A stretch of 32,758 nucleotides of DNA from Modestobacter caceresii (GCF_000761485.1 NZ_JPMX01000018.1:1-32758), one strand, 5' to 3'. Counted from the first letter of the stretch, positions 16,616-25,700 are shown. The notes: generated by a model from the letters alone, not told the origin. A program made the numbers and translations.

Positions 16616-18135
16616 CGCCGCTTCCGACCGGCCGGACGCTGTCCCGGCCGGGCCGGCCGCTGACCGGGCCGGGGCGTGGTCGTCCCGCCCCGGACGCCGG
16701 GCCGCACCGAGGCCGGCGACTCGATCGGCACGTCCGCCGTCGGCTGTTCGGGCAGGGCCTCGTCCCGCTCGGCGAGCGCCACCGCGGACCGACGGGTGGC
16801 CCCGCTCCCCCGCCGGGCCGTCGCCACGGGGGCATCGACCCGGGCGCCGCCCTGACGGGCCTCGGCCGACCGGCGGGCCAGCACCCGCCGGCGCAGCGCC
16901 TGCTGCTCGGGCCGGCGCTCCTCGAGCTCGGCGAGCACCGGGGTGGCCAGGAAGATCGAGCTGTAGGTGCCGGCCGCCAGGCCGACGAAGAGCACCAGGG
17001 CGAGGTCCTTCAGCGTCCCCGCCCCGAGCAGCCCGGCACCGACGAACAGCAGCCCGGCCACCGGCAGCAACGCGATGACCGAGGTGTTGATCGAGCGCAT
17101 CAGCGTCTGGTTGACCGCCAGGTTCGCGGCCTCGCCGTAGGTCGACCGGGCGTTCTTCTCCAGGTCCTTGGTGTTCTCGTCGACCTTGTCGAACACCACG
17201 ACGGTGTCGTACAGCGAGAAGCCCAGGATGGTGAGCAACCCGATGACCGTCGACGGCGAGACCTCGAACCCGACCAGCGCGTAGATGCCGGCGGTCACGA
17301 CGATGTCGTGCAGCAGCGCGACGATCGCAGCGATCGCCATCGTCGGCCGGAACCGCACGGCGAGGAAGGCGACCACCGCGACCAGGAAGACGGCGAGCGC
17401 GATGAGCGCCTGGTTGGTGACGTCGCCACCCCAGTCCGCGCTCACCGACTGCTGGCTGACCTGGGACTGGTCGACGCCGGCGGCGTCGGCGACCGCGGCC
17501 ACGACGGCGGTCTCGGTCTCGTCGTCCAGGGCGCTGGTGCGCAGCAGCACGGAGTCACCGCCGACCACCTGGGCGCTGGAGACCTGGGCCCCGGCGTCCT
17601 CGGCGGCCTGCCGGACGTCGCTGAGCTCGGCGCTGGTGGCCGCGACCCGCACGCTGTTGCCGCCGGCGAACTCGATGCCGAAGTTGAACCCGCGGAAGAC
17701 CATCGCCGCGACGCACAACAGCATCACGACGGCGGTCACCCGGAACCAGAAGCGCCGCCGGCCGACGACGTCCAGGCCGGCCTCGCCGTTGTAGAGGCGG
17801 TGGGCCAGCGACGCCCGCGGCCGTCCCGGGGCAGCGACCGGGGCCGTCCCCTCGGCCGGGAGCCCGGCGTCGGCGAGCGCCTGGTCACCGGTGCTGTCCC
17901 CGGCCGCCTCGTCGCGTACCTCGGCGTCGTCGACCTCCTCGTCCGCCGTCGCGTCCACCCGCTCGTCGGCCGGGACGGCCACCCGCTCGTCGGCCGGGAC
18001 GGCCGGCGCCTCGTCGGCGCTCTGCGCCGGGACGCCGGCGGCGGTCGCGCCCGTGTGCGCCGGCATCGGCGCCTCCTCGGGGGTGAGACCGTCGGGGACG
18101 GCGCTGTCGGCACCGGCCCGGTCGCGGGGGGTCAT
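16612..18135 (-). CDS. secF: Protein translocase subunit SecF
   Basis: RND-type partner of SecD that helps pull exported proteins through SecYEG using the proton gradient. The 507 residues are long for SecF (E. coli 323; mycobacterial about 440). The core starts about residue 110 with [22 protein letters not shown], followed by helix 1 (about 130-148), the first periplasmic domain containing [15 protein letters not shown], and five further helices with the signature [20 protein letters not shown]. The extra length is an acidic, Ala/Asp-rich N-terminal tail (about 1-105, containing the duplicated VPADERVA) and a basic Arg/Pro tail after about 410. Both are probably disordered and cytoplasmic. 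ATGA overlaps join it to secD upstream and apt downstream. Confidence 0.95.
   Translation of the reverse strand: MTPRDRAGADSAVPDGLTPEEAPMPAHTGATAAGVPAQSADEAPAVPADERVAVPADERVDATADEEVDDAEVRDEAAGDSTGDQALADAGLPAEGTAPVAAPGRPRASLAHRLYNGEAGLDVVGRRRFWFRVTAVVMLLCVAAMVFRGFNFGIEFAGGNSVRVAATSAELSDVRQAAEDAGAQVSSAQVVGGDSVLLRTSALDDETETAVVAAVADAAGVDQSQVSQQSVSADWGGDVTNQALIALAVFLVAVVAFLAVRFRPTMAIAAIVALLHDIVVTAGIYALVGFEVSPSTVIGLLTILGFSLYDTVVVFDKVDENTKDLEKNARSTYGEAANLAVNQTLMRSINTSVIALLPVAGLLFVGAGLLGAGTLKDLALVLFVGLAAGTYSSIFLATPVLAELEERRPEQQALRRRVLARRSAEARQGGARVDAPVATARRGSGATRRSAVALAERDEALPEQPTADVPIESPASVRPGVRGGTTTPRPGQRPARPGQRPAGRKRR
17955..18002. repeat. Perfect 24-bp tandem duplication in the secF N-terminal tail
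   Basis: Units 17955-17978 and 17979-18002 are identical and encode two copies of an eight-residue unit around VPADERVA in the acidic tail. The identity at DNA level suggests a recent slippage duplication. Confidence 0.8.
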
Positions 18136-19802
18136 CGGTTGCTCCCGTTCGTGCTGCTGCCGGTGGCGGCGCCGACCAGCTCGCGGTCGCCCAGCGGCGG
18201 CCCGGCGGGGCGCCGGCTGTGGTCGACCTGGCCGAGCCCGGAGAAACGGTTGCTCCCGAAGCCCTTGACCCGGCTGAGCACCGCCATGAGCGGATGGGTG
18301 AAGAGGAAGACGACGATCAGGTCGAGCACCGTGGACAGGCCGAGGGTGAACGCGAAGCCCTTCACGTCGCCGATGGCCAGCCAGTAGAGGATGGCGGCGG
18401 CGAGGAAGCTAACCGCATCGGCGGACAGGATCGTCCGGCGGGCCCGCACCCAGGCACGTGGCGTGGCACTGCGCAGGCTGCGCCCCTCGCGCACCTCGTC
18501 CTTGAGCCGTTCGAAGTAGACGACGAACGAGTCGGCGGTGATGCCGATGGACACGATGAACCCGGCGATCCCGGCGAGGCTCAGCGCCAAGCCGATCTCC
18601 CGGCTGAGCAGCACCAGACAGGCGTAGATCACGACGGCCGACAGCACCAGGCTGGCGATCATGACCAGGCCGAGCAGTCGGTAGTAGAGCAGCGCGTAGA
18701 CGAACACCAGCGCGACGCCGATCGCACCGGCGATGAGCCCGGCCCGCAGTTGCTCGCTGCCCAGCTCGGTGGTGATGGACTGCGCCGTCGCCTCGCTGAA
18801 CGTCAGCGGCAGGGCGCCGTACCGCAGCTGGTTGGCCAGCTCGGTGGCGGCCGCCTGGTCGAAGCTGCCGGTGATCTGGGTGGTGCCCCCGGCGATGGCC
18901 GAGTTGATCGTCGGCGCCGAGACGACCCGTCCGTCCAGCGTGATCGCCACGTTGTTGCCGACGTTGGCGGTCGTGTACTCCGCCCACGCGGCGGAGCCCG
19001 CCGACGTGAAGTCCAGGTTGACGACCCACTCGCCGGTGGCGACGTCGGTGCCGGACGTGGCGTCTGCGACGTCGGTGCCCTCGATGACGGCCGGCCCGAG
19101 CAGGAACTTCGCGGCCCCGTCGTCGGAACAGGCAGCGATGAAGGAGTCGGGCTGGTCGACCTCGGTGGTCGTGGTGTCGCAGGTGAGCGTCGCGTACTCG
19201 GCGACCGCCTCCTCCTGGGTGACGGCCGGTGCGTCCGGGTCGGCGACGGCCGGCTCTGTGGCGGCGGGGTCCGTGGCGGCCGGGTCGGCCGCCGGGTCCG
19301 TCGCCGCCGGGTCGGTCGCCTCGGGGTCAGTCGCCGGGTCCGTCGCCGCCGGGTCGGTGGCCGCCGGGTCCGTGGCCGCCGGGTCGGTCGCCTCCGGGTC
19401 GGTCGCCTCCGGGTCGGCCGCGGCTGCCGGCTCCGGACCGCCGAGGACCGGCCGGAAGCGCAGCTGCGCGGTGGCGCCCAGCTCGCGGGCCCGCTCGCCG
19501 TCGTCGCCCGGCACCGAGATGACGATGTTGCTGTCGCCCTCGGTGACGACCTCGGCCTCGGCCACGCCCAGGCCGTTGACCCGCTGCTCGATGATCTGGC
19601 GGGCGAGCTCGAGGTCCTCCTGGTCCGGGGCCTGGCCGTCCGGCGTGCGGGCGGCGAGGGTCACCGTCGTCCCGCCCTGCAGGTCGAGTCCGAGCTGGGG
19701 GGTGCGCTGGTCGCCGGTCAGGAAGACCAGGGCGTACAGCCCCGCGACGATCGCGAGGAACGCCGCGAAGTAGCGGCGGGCGGGGAGCTGGCGGGCGGCC
19801 AT
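18132..19802 (-). CDS. secD: Protein translocase subunit SecD
   Basis: RND-type membrane protein of the SecDF-YajC complex. The 556 residues hold an N-terminal helix (about 10-28), the signature LGLDLQGGTTVTLAAR (38-52), the large periplasmic P1 domain up to about 350, and five more helices (from about 354) with VSIGITADSFVVYFERLKDE. P1 is interrupted by a low-complexity stretch (about 124-190) of DPAAT/DPEAT units between LRFRPVLGG and VTQEEAV, coded by the repeat at 19236-19415. A Pro/Ala-rich linker is common at this place in actinobacterial SecD, but the near-perfect periodicity is notable. Its ATG start is 13 nt after yajC and its stop overlaps secF (ATGA). Confidence 0.96.
   Translation of the reverse strand: MAARQLPARRYFAAFLAIVAGLYALVFLTGDQRTPQLGLDLQGGTTVTLAARTPDGQAPDQEDLELARQIIEQRVNGLGVAEAEVVTEGDSNIVISVPGDDGERARELGATAQLRFRPVLGGPEPAAAADPEATDPEATDPAATDPAATDPAATDPATDPEATDPAATDPAADPAATDPAATEPAVADPDAPAVTQEEAVAEYATLTCDTTTTEVDQPDSFIAACSDDGAAKFLLGPAVIEGTDVADATSGTDVATGEWVVNLDFTSAGSAAWAEYTTANVGNNVAITLDGRVVSAPTINSAIAGGTTQITGSFDQAAATELANQLRYGALPLTFSEATAQSITTELGSEQLRAGLIAGAIGVALVFVYALLYYRLLGLVMIASLVLSAVVIYACLVLLSREIGLALSLAGIAGFIVSIGITADSFVVYFERLKDEVREGRSLRSATPRAWVRARRTILSADAVSFLAAAILYWLAIGDVKGFAFTLGLSTVLDLIVVFLFTHPLMAVLSRVKGFGSNRFSGLGQVDHSRRPAGPPLGDRELVGAATGSSTNGSNR
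19236..19415. repeat. 15-bp-period tandem repeat coding DPAAT/DPEAT units in secD
   Basis: About 12 imperfect pentapeptide units (DPEAT, DPAAT, and shortened DPAT/DPAA variants) cover residues about 130-189 of SecD. The DNA units are built from GTCGGT/GTCCGT-type blocks with GCCGCC or GCCTCC, so copy number could change by slippage without shifting the frame. Confidence 0.85.
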
Positions 19803-19815
19803 GCGTCGACCCGGC

Positions 19816-20151
19816 TCAGCGGGTGCGGTCGGTGGGGTCGCCGTCGCCGTCGATGGTGCCGGTCGCCCCCTCGGGCGGGACGGCGCCGGACGCCGGCTGG
19901 CGGACCTCCATGACCGCCGGGCGGGCCACGGTGATGACGACCCCCGGGGCGATCTCCAGGCCGACGGTGCCCTCGCCGAGCGAGGCGACCGTGCCGTGGA
20001 TGCCGCTGGTCAGCATGACCGGGGTGCCCACGGTCAGCGAGGCCTGCAGCGCCTGCGCGTTCGCCTGCATCTTCTTGCGCTGCCGGGCGGGCAGCACGAT
20101 CAGCAGGCCGAAGGCCAGGACGAGCAGGATCAACGGGAAGAACTGTTCCAC
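19816..20151 (-). CDS. yajC: Preprotein translocase subunit YajC
   Basis: Small membrane protein of the SecDF-YajC complex, 111 residues. It has a single N-terminal helix (about 4-21, FFPLILLVLAFGLLIVLP) followed by the family's ARQRKKM and a beta-rich domain with GTPVMLTSGIHGTVASLGEGTVGLEIAPGVVITV (about 42-75). The C-terminus is acidic and hydrophilic (GTIDGDGDPTDRTR). It is the first gene of the yajC-secD-secF-apt run and starts 13 nt before secD. GTG at 20151 gives the normal start MEQFFPL. Confidence 0.95.
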   Translation of the reverse strand: MEQFFPLILLVLAFGLLIVLPARQRKKMQANAQALQASLTVGTPVMLTSGIHGTVASLGEGTVGLEIAPGVVITVARPAVMEVRQPASGAVPPEGATGTIDGDGDPTDRTR

Positions 20152-20192
20152 GACGGGTGAGCCTCTCTACCGCAGCGAGTCGCGCGGTGGGT

Positions 20193-20212
20193 GCGGCCCG
20201 GGATCGGGCCGC
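20193..20212 (-). terminator. Perfect 8-bp hairpin between ruvB and yajC
   Basis: GCGGCCCG (20193-20200) pairs exactly with CGGGCCGC (20205-20212) around a four-base loop. It lies 100 nt past the ruvB stop and 42 nt before yajC, so it is either the ruv operon terminator or a leader hairpin of yajC. Confidence 0.4.
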
Positions 20213-20259
20213 TCGGGTACATCGGCGCCGGCGCACGCCCACCTGCGCAGGGAGTGGCT

Positions 20260-20278
20260 CCGGGGCGGGGCGCCCCGG
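20260..20278 (-). terminator. Hairpin after ruvB
   Basis: CCGGGGC (20260-20266) pairs with GCCCCGG (20272-20278) around a five-base loop, 33 nt after the ruvB stop. The GC-only stem has no U-tract; a factor-independent terminator is likely but not certain. Confidence 0.4.
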
Positions 20279-20311
20279 CCGCAGCCGGGTTGCGCGCCAG
20301 CGCGGAGGAGT

Positions 20312-21439
20312 CTAGGCGTCGAACAGGGTCTGTGACGACGCCCCGTCCGACGGCGGGTCGGCTGCGCCCCCGCCGAGTGAGACGCCACCGCGGGGCACCG
20401 GGTGACCCAGGTGCCGGAAGGCCGCCTCCGTGGCGACCCGGCCGCGGGGCGTGCGCGCGAGCAGCCCGGCGCGCACCAGGAAGGGCTCGCAGACCTCCTC
20501 GACGGTGTGCGGCTCCTCCCCCACGGCGACCGCGAGGGTGGCCACCCCGACCGGGCCGCCGCCGAACTTGGTCACCAGCGCGTCGAGCACCGAGCGGTCC
20601 AGCCGGTCCAGGCCCAGGTCGTCGACGTCGTAGAGCGCCAGCGCGGCCCGGGCCACCTCGAGCGTGACCCGCCCGTCGGCACGCACCTCGGCGTAGTCGC
20701 GCACCCGGCGCAGCAACCGGTTGGCGATCCGCGGGGTGCCGCGGGACCGCCCGGCGATCTCCAGCGACCCCTCCGGGGACAGCTCCACCCCGAGCAGGTC
20801 GGCGCTGCGGGCCAGCACCCGCTGCAGGTCGGCGACCTCGTAGAACTCCATCTGCCCGACGAAGCCGAACCGGTCGCGCAGCGGTCCGGTGAGCAGCCCG
20901 GCCCGGGTGGTGGCGCCGACCAGGGTGAACGGGTGGATCTCCAGCGGGATGGCCGTGGCGCCCGGCCCCTTGCCGACGACGACGTCGACCCGGAAGTCCT
21001 CCATCGCCATGTAGAGCAGTTCCTCGGCCGGCCGGGCGATGCGGTGGATCTCGTCGATGAACAGCACGTCACCGGGGCCGAGGTTGGAGAGCATCGCGGC
21101 CAGGTCGCCGGAGCGTTCGATCGCCGGCCCGCTGGTGATCTTCACCGCGGTGCCGAGCTCGGAGCCGATGATCAGGGCCAGGCTGGTCTTGCCCAGCCCG
21201 GGCGGGCCGGAGAGCAGCACGTGGTCCGGTGGCCGGCCACGGCGCTTCGCGCCCTCCAGCACGAGGTCCAGCTGGCGGGCGACCTTCGGCTGGCCGATGA
21301 AGTCGGCCAGCGAGTGCGGGCGCAGCGCGGTCTCGACGACCCGCTCCTCGTCGCCGGCCCGGGGGTCGACGGGGTCGTCGGGGAACCGCCCCGGCCCGGC
21401 GTCGGCGGCGGACAGCCCGCGGTCGAACGGGCCGCTCAC
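20312..21439 (-). CDS. ruvB: Holliday junction branch-migration ATPase RuvB
   Basis: AAA+ motor driving branch migration with RuvA. Read from GTG at 21439 it has 375 residues (family about 340), starting [17 protein letters not shown]. Key parts are [10 protein letters not shown] (44-53), Walker A GPPGLGKT (78-85), Walker B FIDEIHRI (about 127-134), sensor 1 GATTRAG, and [12 protein letters not shown] with the arginine finger region; a winged-helix C-terminus holds [25 protein letters not shown] and TPRGRVAT. The C-terminal tail after the core ([19 protein letters not shown]) is longer than usual and Gly/Ser-rich. The frame runs open to 21604, but GTG at 21439 overlaps the ruvA stop as GTGA and suits the family. 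Confidence 0.97.
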   Translation of the reverse strand: MSGPFDRGLSAADAGPGRFPDDPVDPRAGDEERVVETALRPHSLADFIGQPKVARQLDLVLEGAKRRGRPPDHVLLSGPPGLGKTSLALIIGSELGTAVKITSGPAIERSGDLAAMLSNLGPGDVLFIDEIHRIARPAEELLYMAMEDFRVDVVVGKGPGATAIPLEIHPFTLVGATTRAGLLTGPLRDRFGFVGQMEFYEVADLQRVLARSADLLGVELSPEGSLEIAGRSRGTPRIANRLLRRVRDYAEVRADGRVTLEVARAALALYDVDDLGLDRLDRSVLDALVTKFGGGPVGVATLAVAVGEEPHTVEEVCEPFLVRAGLLARTPRGRVATEAAFRHLGHPVPRGGVSLGGGAADPPSDGASSQTLFDA

Positions 21440-22071
21440 GACCGCCCCAGGATCTGCAGCGCCTGGCGGAGGAGGACCGCGACCTGGACGCCGCCGGCCA
21501 GCTGCTGCTCCTCGGCCACCGGTTCGAGGGCGGTGAGCGCGGTCTCTGCCTCCCGGCTCGTCCAGCCCAGTCCGACCAGGGCCGCGGTGAGCTGGTCGCG
21601 CCACGGGGCCACCGGGGCGACCGCGCCGAGACCGGCCGCCGGCGGGCCGTCCAGCGAGGTGTCCGAGGCCGTCGTCCCCAGCCGGTCGCGGAGCTCCAGC
21701 ACCAGCCGCTCGGCGCCCTTCTTGCCGATCCCGGGCACCTGCATCAGCGCCTTGAGGTCGCCCATGGACACCGCGCGGCGCACCTCGCGGGGCGGGTGGA
21801 TCGCCAGCACCGCCTGGGCGAGCCGCGGGCCCACGCCGTTGGCGGTCTGGAGCAGTTCGAACAGCTGCCGCTCGTCGTCATCGGCGAAGCCGTAGAGGGT
21901 CAACGAGTCCTCGCGGACCACCAGGCTGGTCGACAGCCGGGCCTGCTCCCCCACCGCCAGCCGGGCGATCGTGCCGGGGGTGCACTGCACCGACAGGCCC
22001 ACGCCGCCGACCTCGACGACGGCTCCATCGGGGGAGACCGCGGCGACCCGGCCGTTCACCGAGGCGATCAT
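21436..22071 (-). CDS. ruvA: Holliday junction DNA-binding protein RuvA
   Basis: Tetrameric protein that holds the four-way junction for RuvB. From ATG at 22071 it has 211 residues (family about 200). The N-terminal OB domain is about 1-62 ([26 protein letters not shown]), followed by the two helix-hairpin-helix motifs [13 protein letters not shown] and [20 protein letters not shown], a linker, and the C-terminal RuvB-binding helices (about 160-208, [16 protein letters not shown]). The ATG overlaps the ruvC stop as ATGA. The longer open frame upstream (to 22179) overlaps ruvC and lacks family similarity. Confidence 0.97.
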   Translation of the reverse strand: MIASVNGRVAAVSPDGAVVEVGGVGLSVQCTPGTIARLAVGEQARLSTSLVVREDSLTLYGFADDDERQLFELLQTANGVGPRLAQAVLAIHPPREVRRAVSMGDLKALMQVPGIGKKGAERLVLELRDRLGTTASDTSLDGPPAAGLGAVAPVAPWRDQLTAALVGLGWTSREAETALTALEPVAEEQQLAGGVQVAVLLRQALQILGRS

Positions 22072-22637
22072 CGCGCGGACACGCCCGTCCAGCGGGGCAG
22101 GGTCGCCGGGCGGACCGGCGCACCGATGCCGCCGGCCAGCGCCGCGACCCGCAGTCGCTGCTGCGCCGGCCCGCGCCACACGTGGCAGACGGCCAAGGCA
22201 AGGGCATCGGCGGCGTCGGCGGGCTTGGGCGCGGTGGCGAGCCCCAGGACGCGGGTGACCATCAGGGTGACCTGGTCCTTGTCCGCCCGGCCGTTGCCGG
22301 AGATGGCGGCCTTGACCTCGCTGGGGGTGTGCCAGGCGACCGGCACGTCGGCCTGCGCCGCGGCCAGCGCGGCGACACCCGCGGCCTGCGCGGTGCCGGT
22401 CGCCGTCCCCTTGTTGTTCTGGGTGAACACCCGCTCGATCGCGACCGCGGTCGGCCGGTGCTCACGGAGCAGCGCGGTCACGGCGGTGTGCACCTCCAGC
22501 AGACGCAGTTCCAGGTCGAGGTCGGGCGAGGTGCGGACGACGCCGACCCCCAGGGCCACCGGCCGGGCACCGGGGCGCCCCTCGACCACGCCCCAGCCGC
22601 ACCGGGTGAGCCCCGGGTCGATGCCGAGCACCCGCAT
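22068..22637 (-). CDS. ruvC: Holliday junction resolvase RuvC
   Basis: Endonuclease that cuts the junction symmetrically. From ATG at 22637 it has 189 residues (E. coli 173). The acidic catalytic residues align with the family: D7 in [17 protein letters not shown]68 in [12 protein letters not shown], and D141/D144 in [15 protein letters not shown]. An alternative GTG start lies 12 nt upstream at 22649, but GGAGG five bases before the ATG and the family N-terminus favour the ATG. It is the first gene of ruvC-ruvA-ruvB, joined by four-base overlaps, and is preceded by a -10-like TAGCGT and a LexA-type palindrome. Confidence 0.97.
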   Translation of the reverse strand: MRVLGIDPGLTRCGWGVVEGRPGARPVALGVGVVRTSPDLDLELRLLEVHTAVTALLREHRPTAVAIERVFTQNNKGTATGTAQAAGVAALAAAQADVPVAWHTPSEVKAAISGNGRADKDQVTLMVTRVLGLATAPKPADAADALALAVCHVWRGPAQQRLRVAALAGGIGAPVRPATLPRWTGVSAR

Positions 22638-22658
22638 GAGGACCTCCACCAGCCGACG

Positions 22659-22672
22659 CGAACACCTGTTCG
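22659..22672. promoter_or_regulatory. SOS box (LexA operator) of ruvCAB
   Basis: CGAACACCTGTTCG matches the actinobacterial SOS box GAAC-N4-GTTC with flanking C and G. The full consensus TCGAAC-N4-GTTCGA is met except for the first base (G instead of T). It lies just downstream of the TAGCGT -10 and 22 nt before the ruvC start, so LexA bound here would block initiation. This fits the known SOS regulation of ruvCAB. Confidence 0.85.
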
Positions 22673-22676
22673 AACC

Positions 22677-22682
22677 ACGCTA
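22677..22682 (-). promoter_or_regulatory. Candidate -10 of ruvCAB
   Basis: TAGCGT on the minus strand sits immediately upstream of the SOS box, giving a predicted start inside the operator and a leader of about 33 nt. Confidence 0.45.
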
Positions 22683-22721
22683 ACCGCCGAGGTCGAACGC
22701 ACCCACCTCCGACACGCCATC

Positions 22722-22774
22722 GGCCCCGCTGCAGGGGCCCGCGCTGAGCCTGCGAAGCGTGGGGGGCAGCGGGG
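22722..22774 (-). terminator. Hairpin after yebC containing a nested palindrome
   Basis: CCCCGCTGC (22724-22732) pairs exactly with GCAGCGGGG (22766-22774). The long loop contains CGCT...AGCG around GAGCCTGCGA (22742-22759). It begins 3 nt after the yebC stop and probably ends the pdxS-pdxT-yebC transcript. Confidence 0.5.
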
Positions 22775-22777
22775 TCC

Positions 22778-23527
22778 TTACGCGATGGACTCCATGACCT
22801 CGTCGGAGACGTCGTAGTTCGCGTACACGTTCTGCACGTCGTCGAGGTCCTCGAGGGCGTCGATGAGCCGGAAGACCTTGCCCGCGCCGTCGGCGTCCAG
22901 CTCGACCTGCACGCTGGGCAGGAAGCCCATGTCCGCGGAGTCGTAGTCGATCCCGGCGTCCTGCAGGGCGGTGCGCACGGCGACCAGGTCGGAGGGCTCG
23001 CAGACCACCTCGAAGGTGTCGCCCAGGTCGCGGACCTCCTCCGCGCCGGCGTCCAGCACGGCCATCAGCACGTCGTCCTCGGTGGTGCCGGTCGCGGGGA
23101 CCACGACGACGCCCTTGCGGGAGAACAGGTAGGAGACCGAGCCGGGGTCGGCCATGTTGCCCCCGTTGCGGGTCATCGCGGTGCGCACCTCCATCGCCGA
23201 CCGGTTCTTGTTGTCGGTGAGGCACTCGATCAACACGGCGACGCCGCCGGCGGCGTAGCCCTCGTAGGTGATGCCCTGGTAGTCGACCCCACCGGCCTCG
23301 AGGCCACCGCCGCGCTTGACCGCGCGGTCGATGTTGTCGTTGGGCACCGAGCTCTTCTTCGCCTTCTGCACGGCGTCGTAGAGCGTCGGGTTGCCCGACA
23401 GGTCAGCGCCACCGGTGCGCGCGGCGACCTCGATGTTCTTGATCAGCTTGGCGAAGAGCTTGCCGCGCTTGGCATCGATGCCGGCCTTCTTGTGCTTGGT
23501 CGTCGCCCACTTGGAATGCCCGCTCAC
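22778..23527 (-). CDS. yebC: YebC/PmpR (TACO1) family protein
   Basis: A 249-residue protein with the invariant start [27 protein letters not shown]. Family landmarks are [38 protein letters not shown], and [16 protein letters not shown] (about 124-139). Older annotations call it a transcriptional regulator; more recent work on the family links it to translation of difficult (for example proline-rich) sequences on the ribosome. The GTG start (23527) overlaps the pdxT stop as GTGA, so it is translated with the PLP-synthesis genes; the same neighbourhood is seen in mycobacteria. The preceding gene downstream in the minus direction, ruvC, is separated by 140 nt. Confidence 0.95.
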   Translation of the reverse strand: MSGHSKWATTKHKKAGIDAKRGKLFAKLIKNIEVAARTGGADLSGNPTLYDAVQKAKKSSVPNDNIDRAVKRGGGLEAGGVDYQGITYEGYAAGGVAVLIECLTDNKNRSAMEVRTAMTRNGGNMADPGSVSYLFSRKGVVVVPATGTTEDDVLMAVLDAGAEEVRDLGDTFEVVCEPSDLVAVRTALQDAGIDYDSADMGFLPSVQVELDADGAGKVFRLIDALEDLDDVQNVYANYDVSDEVMESIA

Positions 23528-24201
23528 GCCGTTCTCCCCTCACTGCCCGCGTCCGCTCCGGCGCCGGCACTGCTCGCATGGTCTCGTGCCCTCATCGCCG
23601 TCGCCTCCCGCACCAGCTCCACGAACAGCGCGTGCACCCGGCTGTCGCCGGTCAGCTCGGGGTGGAAGCTGGTGGCCACCAGCCGGCCCTGACGGACGGC
23701 GACGATCTTACCGTCGGCCGGTCCGCCCTCCACCCGGCCGAGCACCTCGACGTCCGGGCCGGCCGCCTCGACCCACGGCGCCCGGATGAAGACGGCGTGC
23801 ACCGGCGGCCCCGGGACCCCGGCCAGCTGCACCGCGGTCTCGAAGGAGTCGACCTGCCGGCCGAAGGCGTTGCGGCGCACCGTCACGTCCAGACCGCCGA
23901 TGGTCACCTGGTCGGCCGGGGCGTCCAGCACCGTGTCGGCCAGCAGGATCATCCCGGCGCACGACCCGTAGGCGGGGAGCCCGGCGCGGACGGCGTCCCG
24001 CAACGGCTGCAGCATGCCGAACCGCTCGGCGAGCTTGCCCATCGTGGTGGACTCCCCACCCGGCAGGACCAGCCCGTCGACCTCGGCCAGCTCACCGGGC
24101 CGGCGCACCGGCCGCGCCCGGGCCCCGGTCGCCCGCAGGGCGGCGAGGTGCTCGCGGACGTCGCCCTGCAGCGCGAGCACCCCGATCGTCGGCGGGGTCA
24201 C
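23524..24201 (-). CDS. pdxT: Pyridoxal 5'-phosphate synthase glutaminase subunit
   Basis: Class I glutamine amidotransferase that feeds ammonia to PdxS for PLP synthesis. The triad is C81 in [13 protein letters not shown]180 and E182 in [22 protein letters not shown] (46-57) is the family's glutamine-binding signature. It has 225 residues against about 190-200 usual, the excess being a C-terminal Ala/Gly-rich tail (about 205-225). GTG at 24201 overlaps the pdxS stop (GTGA). In mycobacteria a thioesterase gene lies between the two; here they are directly joined. Confidence 0.96.
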   Translation of the reverse strand: MTPPTIGVLALQGDVREHLAALRATGARARPVRRPGELAEVDGLVLPGGESTTMGKLAERFGMLQPLRDAVRAGLPAYGSCAGMILLADTVLDAPADQVTIGGLDVTVRRNAFGRQVDSFETAVQLAGVPGPPVHAVFIRAPWVEAAGPDVEVLGRVEGGPADGKIVAVRQGRLVATSFHPELTGDSRVHALFVELVREATAMRARDHASSAGAGADAGSEGRTA

Positions 24202-25103
24202 CAGCCGCGCTTGGCGTACTGCTCGCTCTCCGGCAGCGTGCTCACGTTGATGCCGACCATGGCCTCACCGAGCCCGCGGGAGACCTTGGCGATCACCGAC
24301 GGGTCGTCGAAGAAGGTGGTGGCCTGCACGATCGCGGCAGCGCGCTGGGCCGGGTCACCGGACTTGAAGATGCCCGAGCCGACGAAGACGCCCTGGGCGC
24401 CCAGCTGCATCATCATCGCCGCGTCGGCCGGGGTGGCGATGCCGCCGGCGGTGAACAGGACGACGGGCAGCGCGCCGGTGCGGGCGACCTCGACCACCAG
24501 GTCGTACGGGGCCCGCAGCTCCTTGGCGGCGACGAACAGCTCGGTCTCGTCCAAGGTGCCCAGCCGCTTGATGCCGGCCCGGATCGCCCGCATGTGCCGG
24601 GTGGCCTCGACCACGTTGCCGGTGCCGGCCTCGCCCTTGGAGCGGATCATCGCCGCGCCCTCGGAGATCCGCCGCAGCGCCTCGCCCAGGTCGGTGGCGC
24701 CGCAGACGAAGGGCACGGTGAACGCGCGCTTGACGATGTGGTGGGCCTCGTCGGCCGGGGTGAGCACCTCGGACTCGTCGACGTAGTCGACGCCGAGCGC
24801 CTGCAGCACCTGGGCCTCGACGAAGTGGCCGATCCGGGCCTTGGCCATCACCGGGATGGAGACCGCGCCGATGATCCCCTCGATCATGTCGGGGTCGCTC
24901 ATCCGGGCGATGCCGCCCTCGACGCGGATGTCGGCGGGCACCCGCTCCAGGGCCATCACCGCGACCGCGCCGGCGTCCTCGGCGATCTTGGCCTGCTCGG
25001 GGGTGACGACGTCCATGATGACGCCGCCCTTCAGCTGCTCGGCCATCCCGCGCTTGACGCGTTCGGTGCCGGTGCCGGTGGGCTCGCTGTTGTTCAGGGA
25101 CAC
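24198..25103 (-). CDS. pdxS: Pyridoxal 5'-phosphate synthase synthase subunit
   Basis: Makes PLP from ribose 5-phosphate, glyceraldehyde 3-phosphate and PdxT-derived ammonia in a dodecameric TIM-barrel complex. The 301 residues are the usual length. Catalytic K88 lies in [11 protein letters not shown], the second lysine K156 in [12 protein letters not shown], and D31 in [16 protein letters not shown] at 25103 gives [24 protein letters not shown], with GAGG about 8 nt upstream. A TACGCT hexamer (minus strand, 25160-25155) is a possible -10 giving a leader of about 45 nt; no PdxR-type repeats were seen. Confidence 0.98.
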   Translation of the reverse strand: MSLNNSEPTGTGTERVKRGMAEQLKGGVIMDVVTPEQAKIAEDAGAVAVMALERVPADIRVEGGIARMSDPDMIEGIIGAVSIPVMAKARIGHFVEAQVLQALGVDYVDESEVLTPADEAHHIVKRAFTVPFVCGATDLGEALRRISEGAAMIRSKGEAGTGNVVEATRHMRAIRAGIKRLGTLDETELFVAAKELRAPYDLVVEVARTGALPVVLFTAGGIATPADAAMMMQLGAQGVFVGSGIFKSGDPAQRAAAIVQATTFFDDPSVIAKVSRGLGEAMVGINVSTLPESEQYAKRGW

Positions 25104-25167
25104 GCTGCTGCCTCGCAGGTCGTCGGGCCGGGGACCGGCGGGAGGGGACGTCCCAGCGTACGGCGGG

Positions 25168-25692
25168 TCAGCCGGCGGACCGCGCGGTGCCGGTGAGCAC
25201 TGCGTCCAGGCCGTCGTCGATGTCGAAGTACCGGGGCAGCGGCCGGTCGGCGTGCAGCCGCAGCACCCGGGCCAGCCGGCCCCGGCGCAACGTCCGGGTG
25301 TCCCGGACGGCGTCGTTGTAGAACCGCCGGGCCAGCCCCACCCGCATGCCGGCGTCCTGCAGCTCCGGGGGCAGCACCCCGGTGGGGACCCGGCGGAGCC
25401 ACCGGCCCAGCAGGTTCTCGGCGGCCTCCCGGTCCCCGGCCGACGGCGCCCGGGCCCCGGCCGCCGCGGTGGCCAGGGCGGCGGCGAGCTCGGGACCGAG
25501 GTCCTCGGCGTGCTCCCGGGCCAGCGCTGCCGCCAGCTCGGCCCGCCGCAGCAGACCGGCGTCGAGAACCTCCCGCGCCCGGCGGACCCGCCCGGCCAGC
25601 CGGCGCAGCCGGGTGAGCGTCCAGCCGGCCCAGCCGAGCACCAGGACCACCAGCAGACCGGCGGCGAGGAGCAGCCAGGTCGCGGTGGTCAT
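25168..25692 (-). CDS. LemA-like single-pass membrane protein
   Basis: A 174-residue protein with one N-terminal transmembrane helix (about 5-25), then a positively charged helical region (28-62), an Ala-rich helix (about 65-100), and a LemA-like C-terminal part with [19 protein letters not shown] (118-136) and [10 protein letters not shown] (151-160), resembling the YN and FxxID elements of LemA proteins. The function is unknown. It starts 11 nt after the pimA stop. In mycobacteria this position is held by Rv2609c, which as I recall carries a Nudix domain after a similar membrane region; no Nudix box is present here, so this may be the shorter form. TAGCCT overlaps the pimA stop and lies 8 nt before the ATG. 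Confidence 0.75.
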   Translation of the reverse strand: MTTATWLLLAAGLLVVLVLGWAGWTLTRLRRLAGRVRRAREVLDAGLLRRAELAAALAREHAEDLGPELAAALATAAAGARAPSAGDREAAENLLGRWLRRVPTGVLPPELQDAGMRVGLARRFYNDAVRDTRTLRRGRLARVLRLHADRPLPRYFDIDDGLDAVLTGTARSAG

Positions 25693-25700
25693 GGGGTCCG

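Noticed and set aside
15930-16835. N-terminal extension of the rel frame through apt and into secF
   Set aside because: The extra 302 codons are Arg/Pro/Gly-rich shadow sequence over apt; GTG at 15929 with AGGAG gives the normal Rel length.
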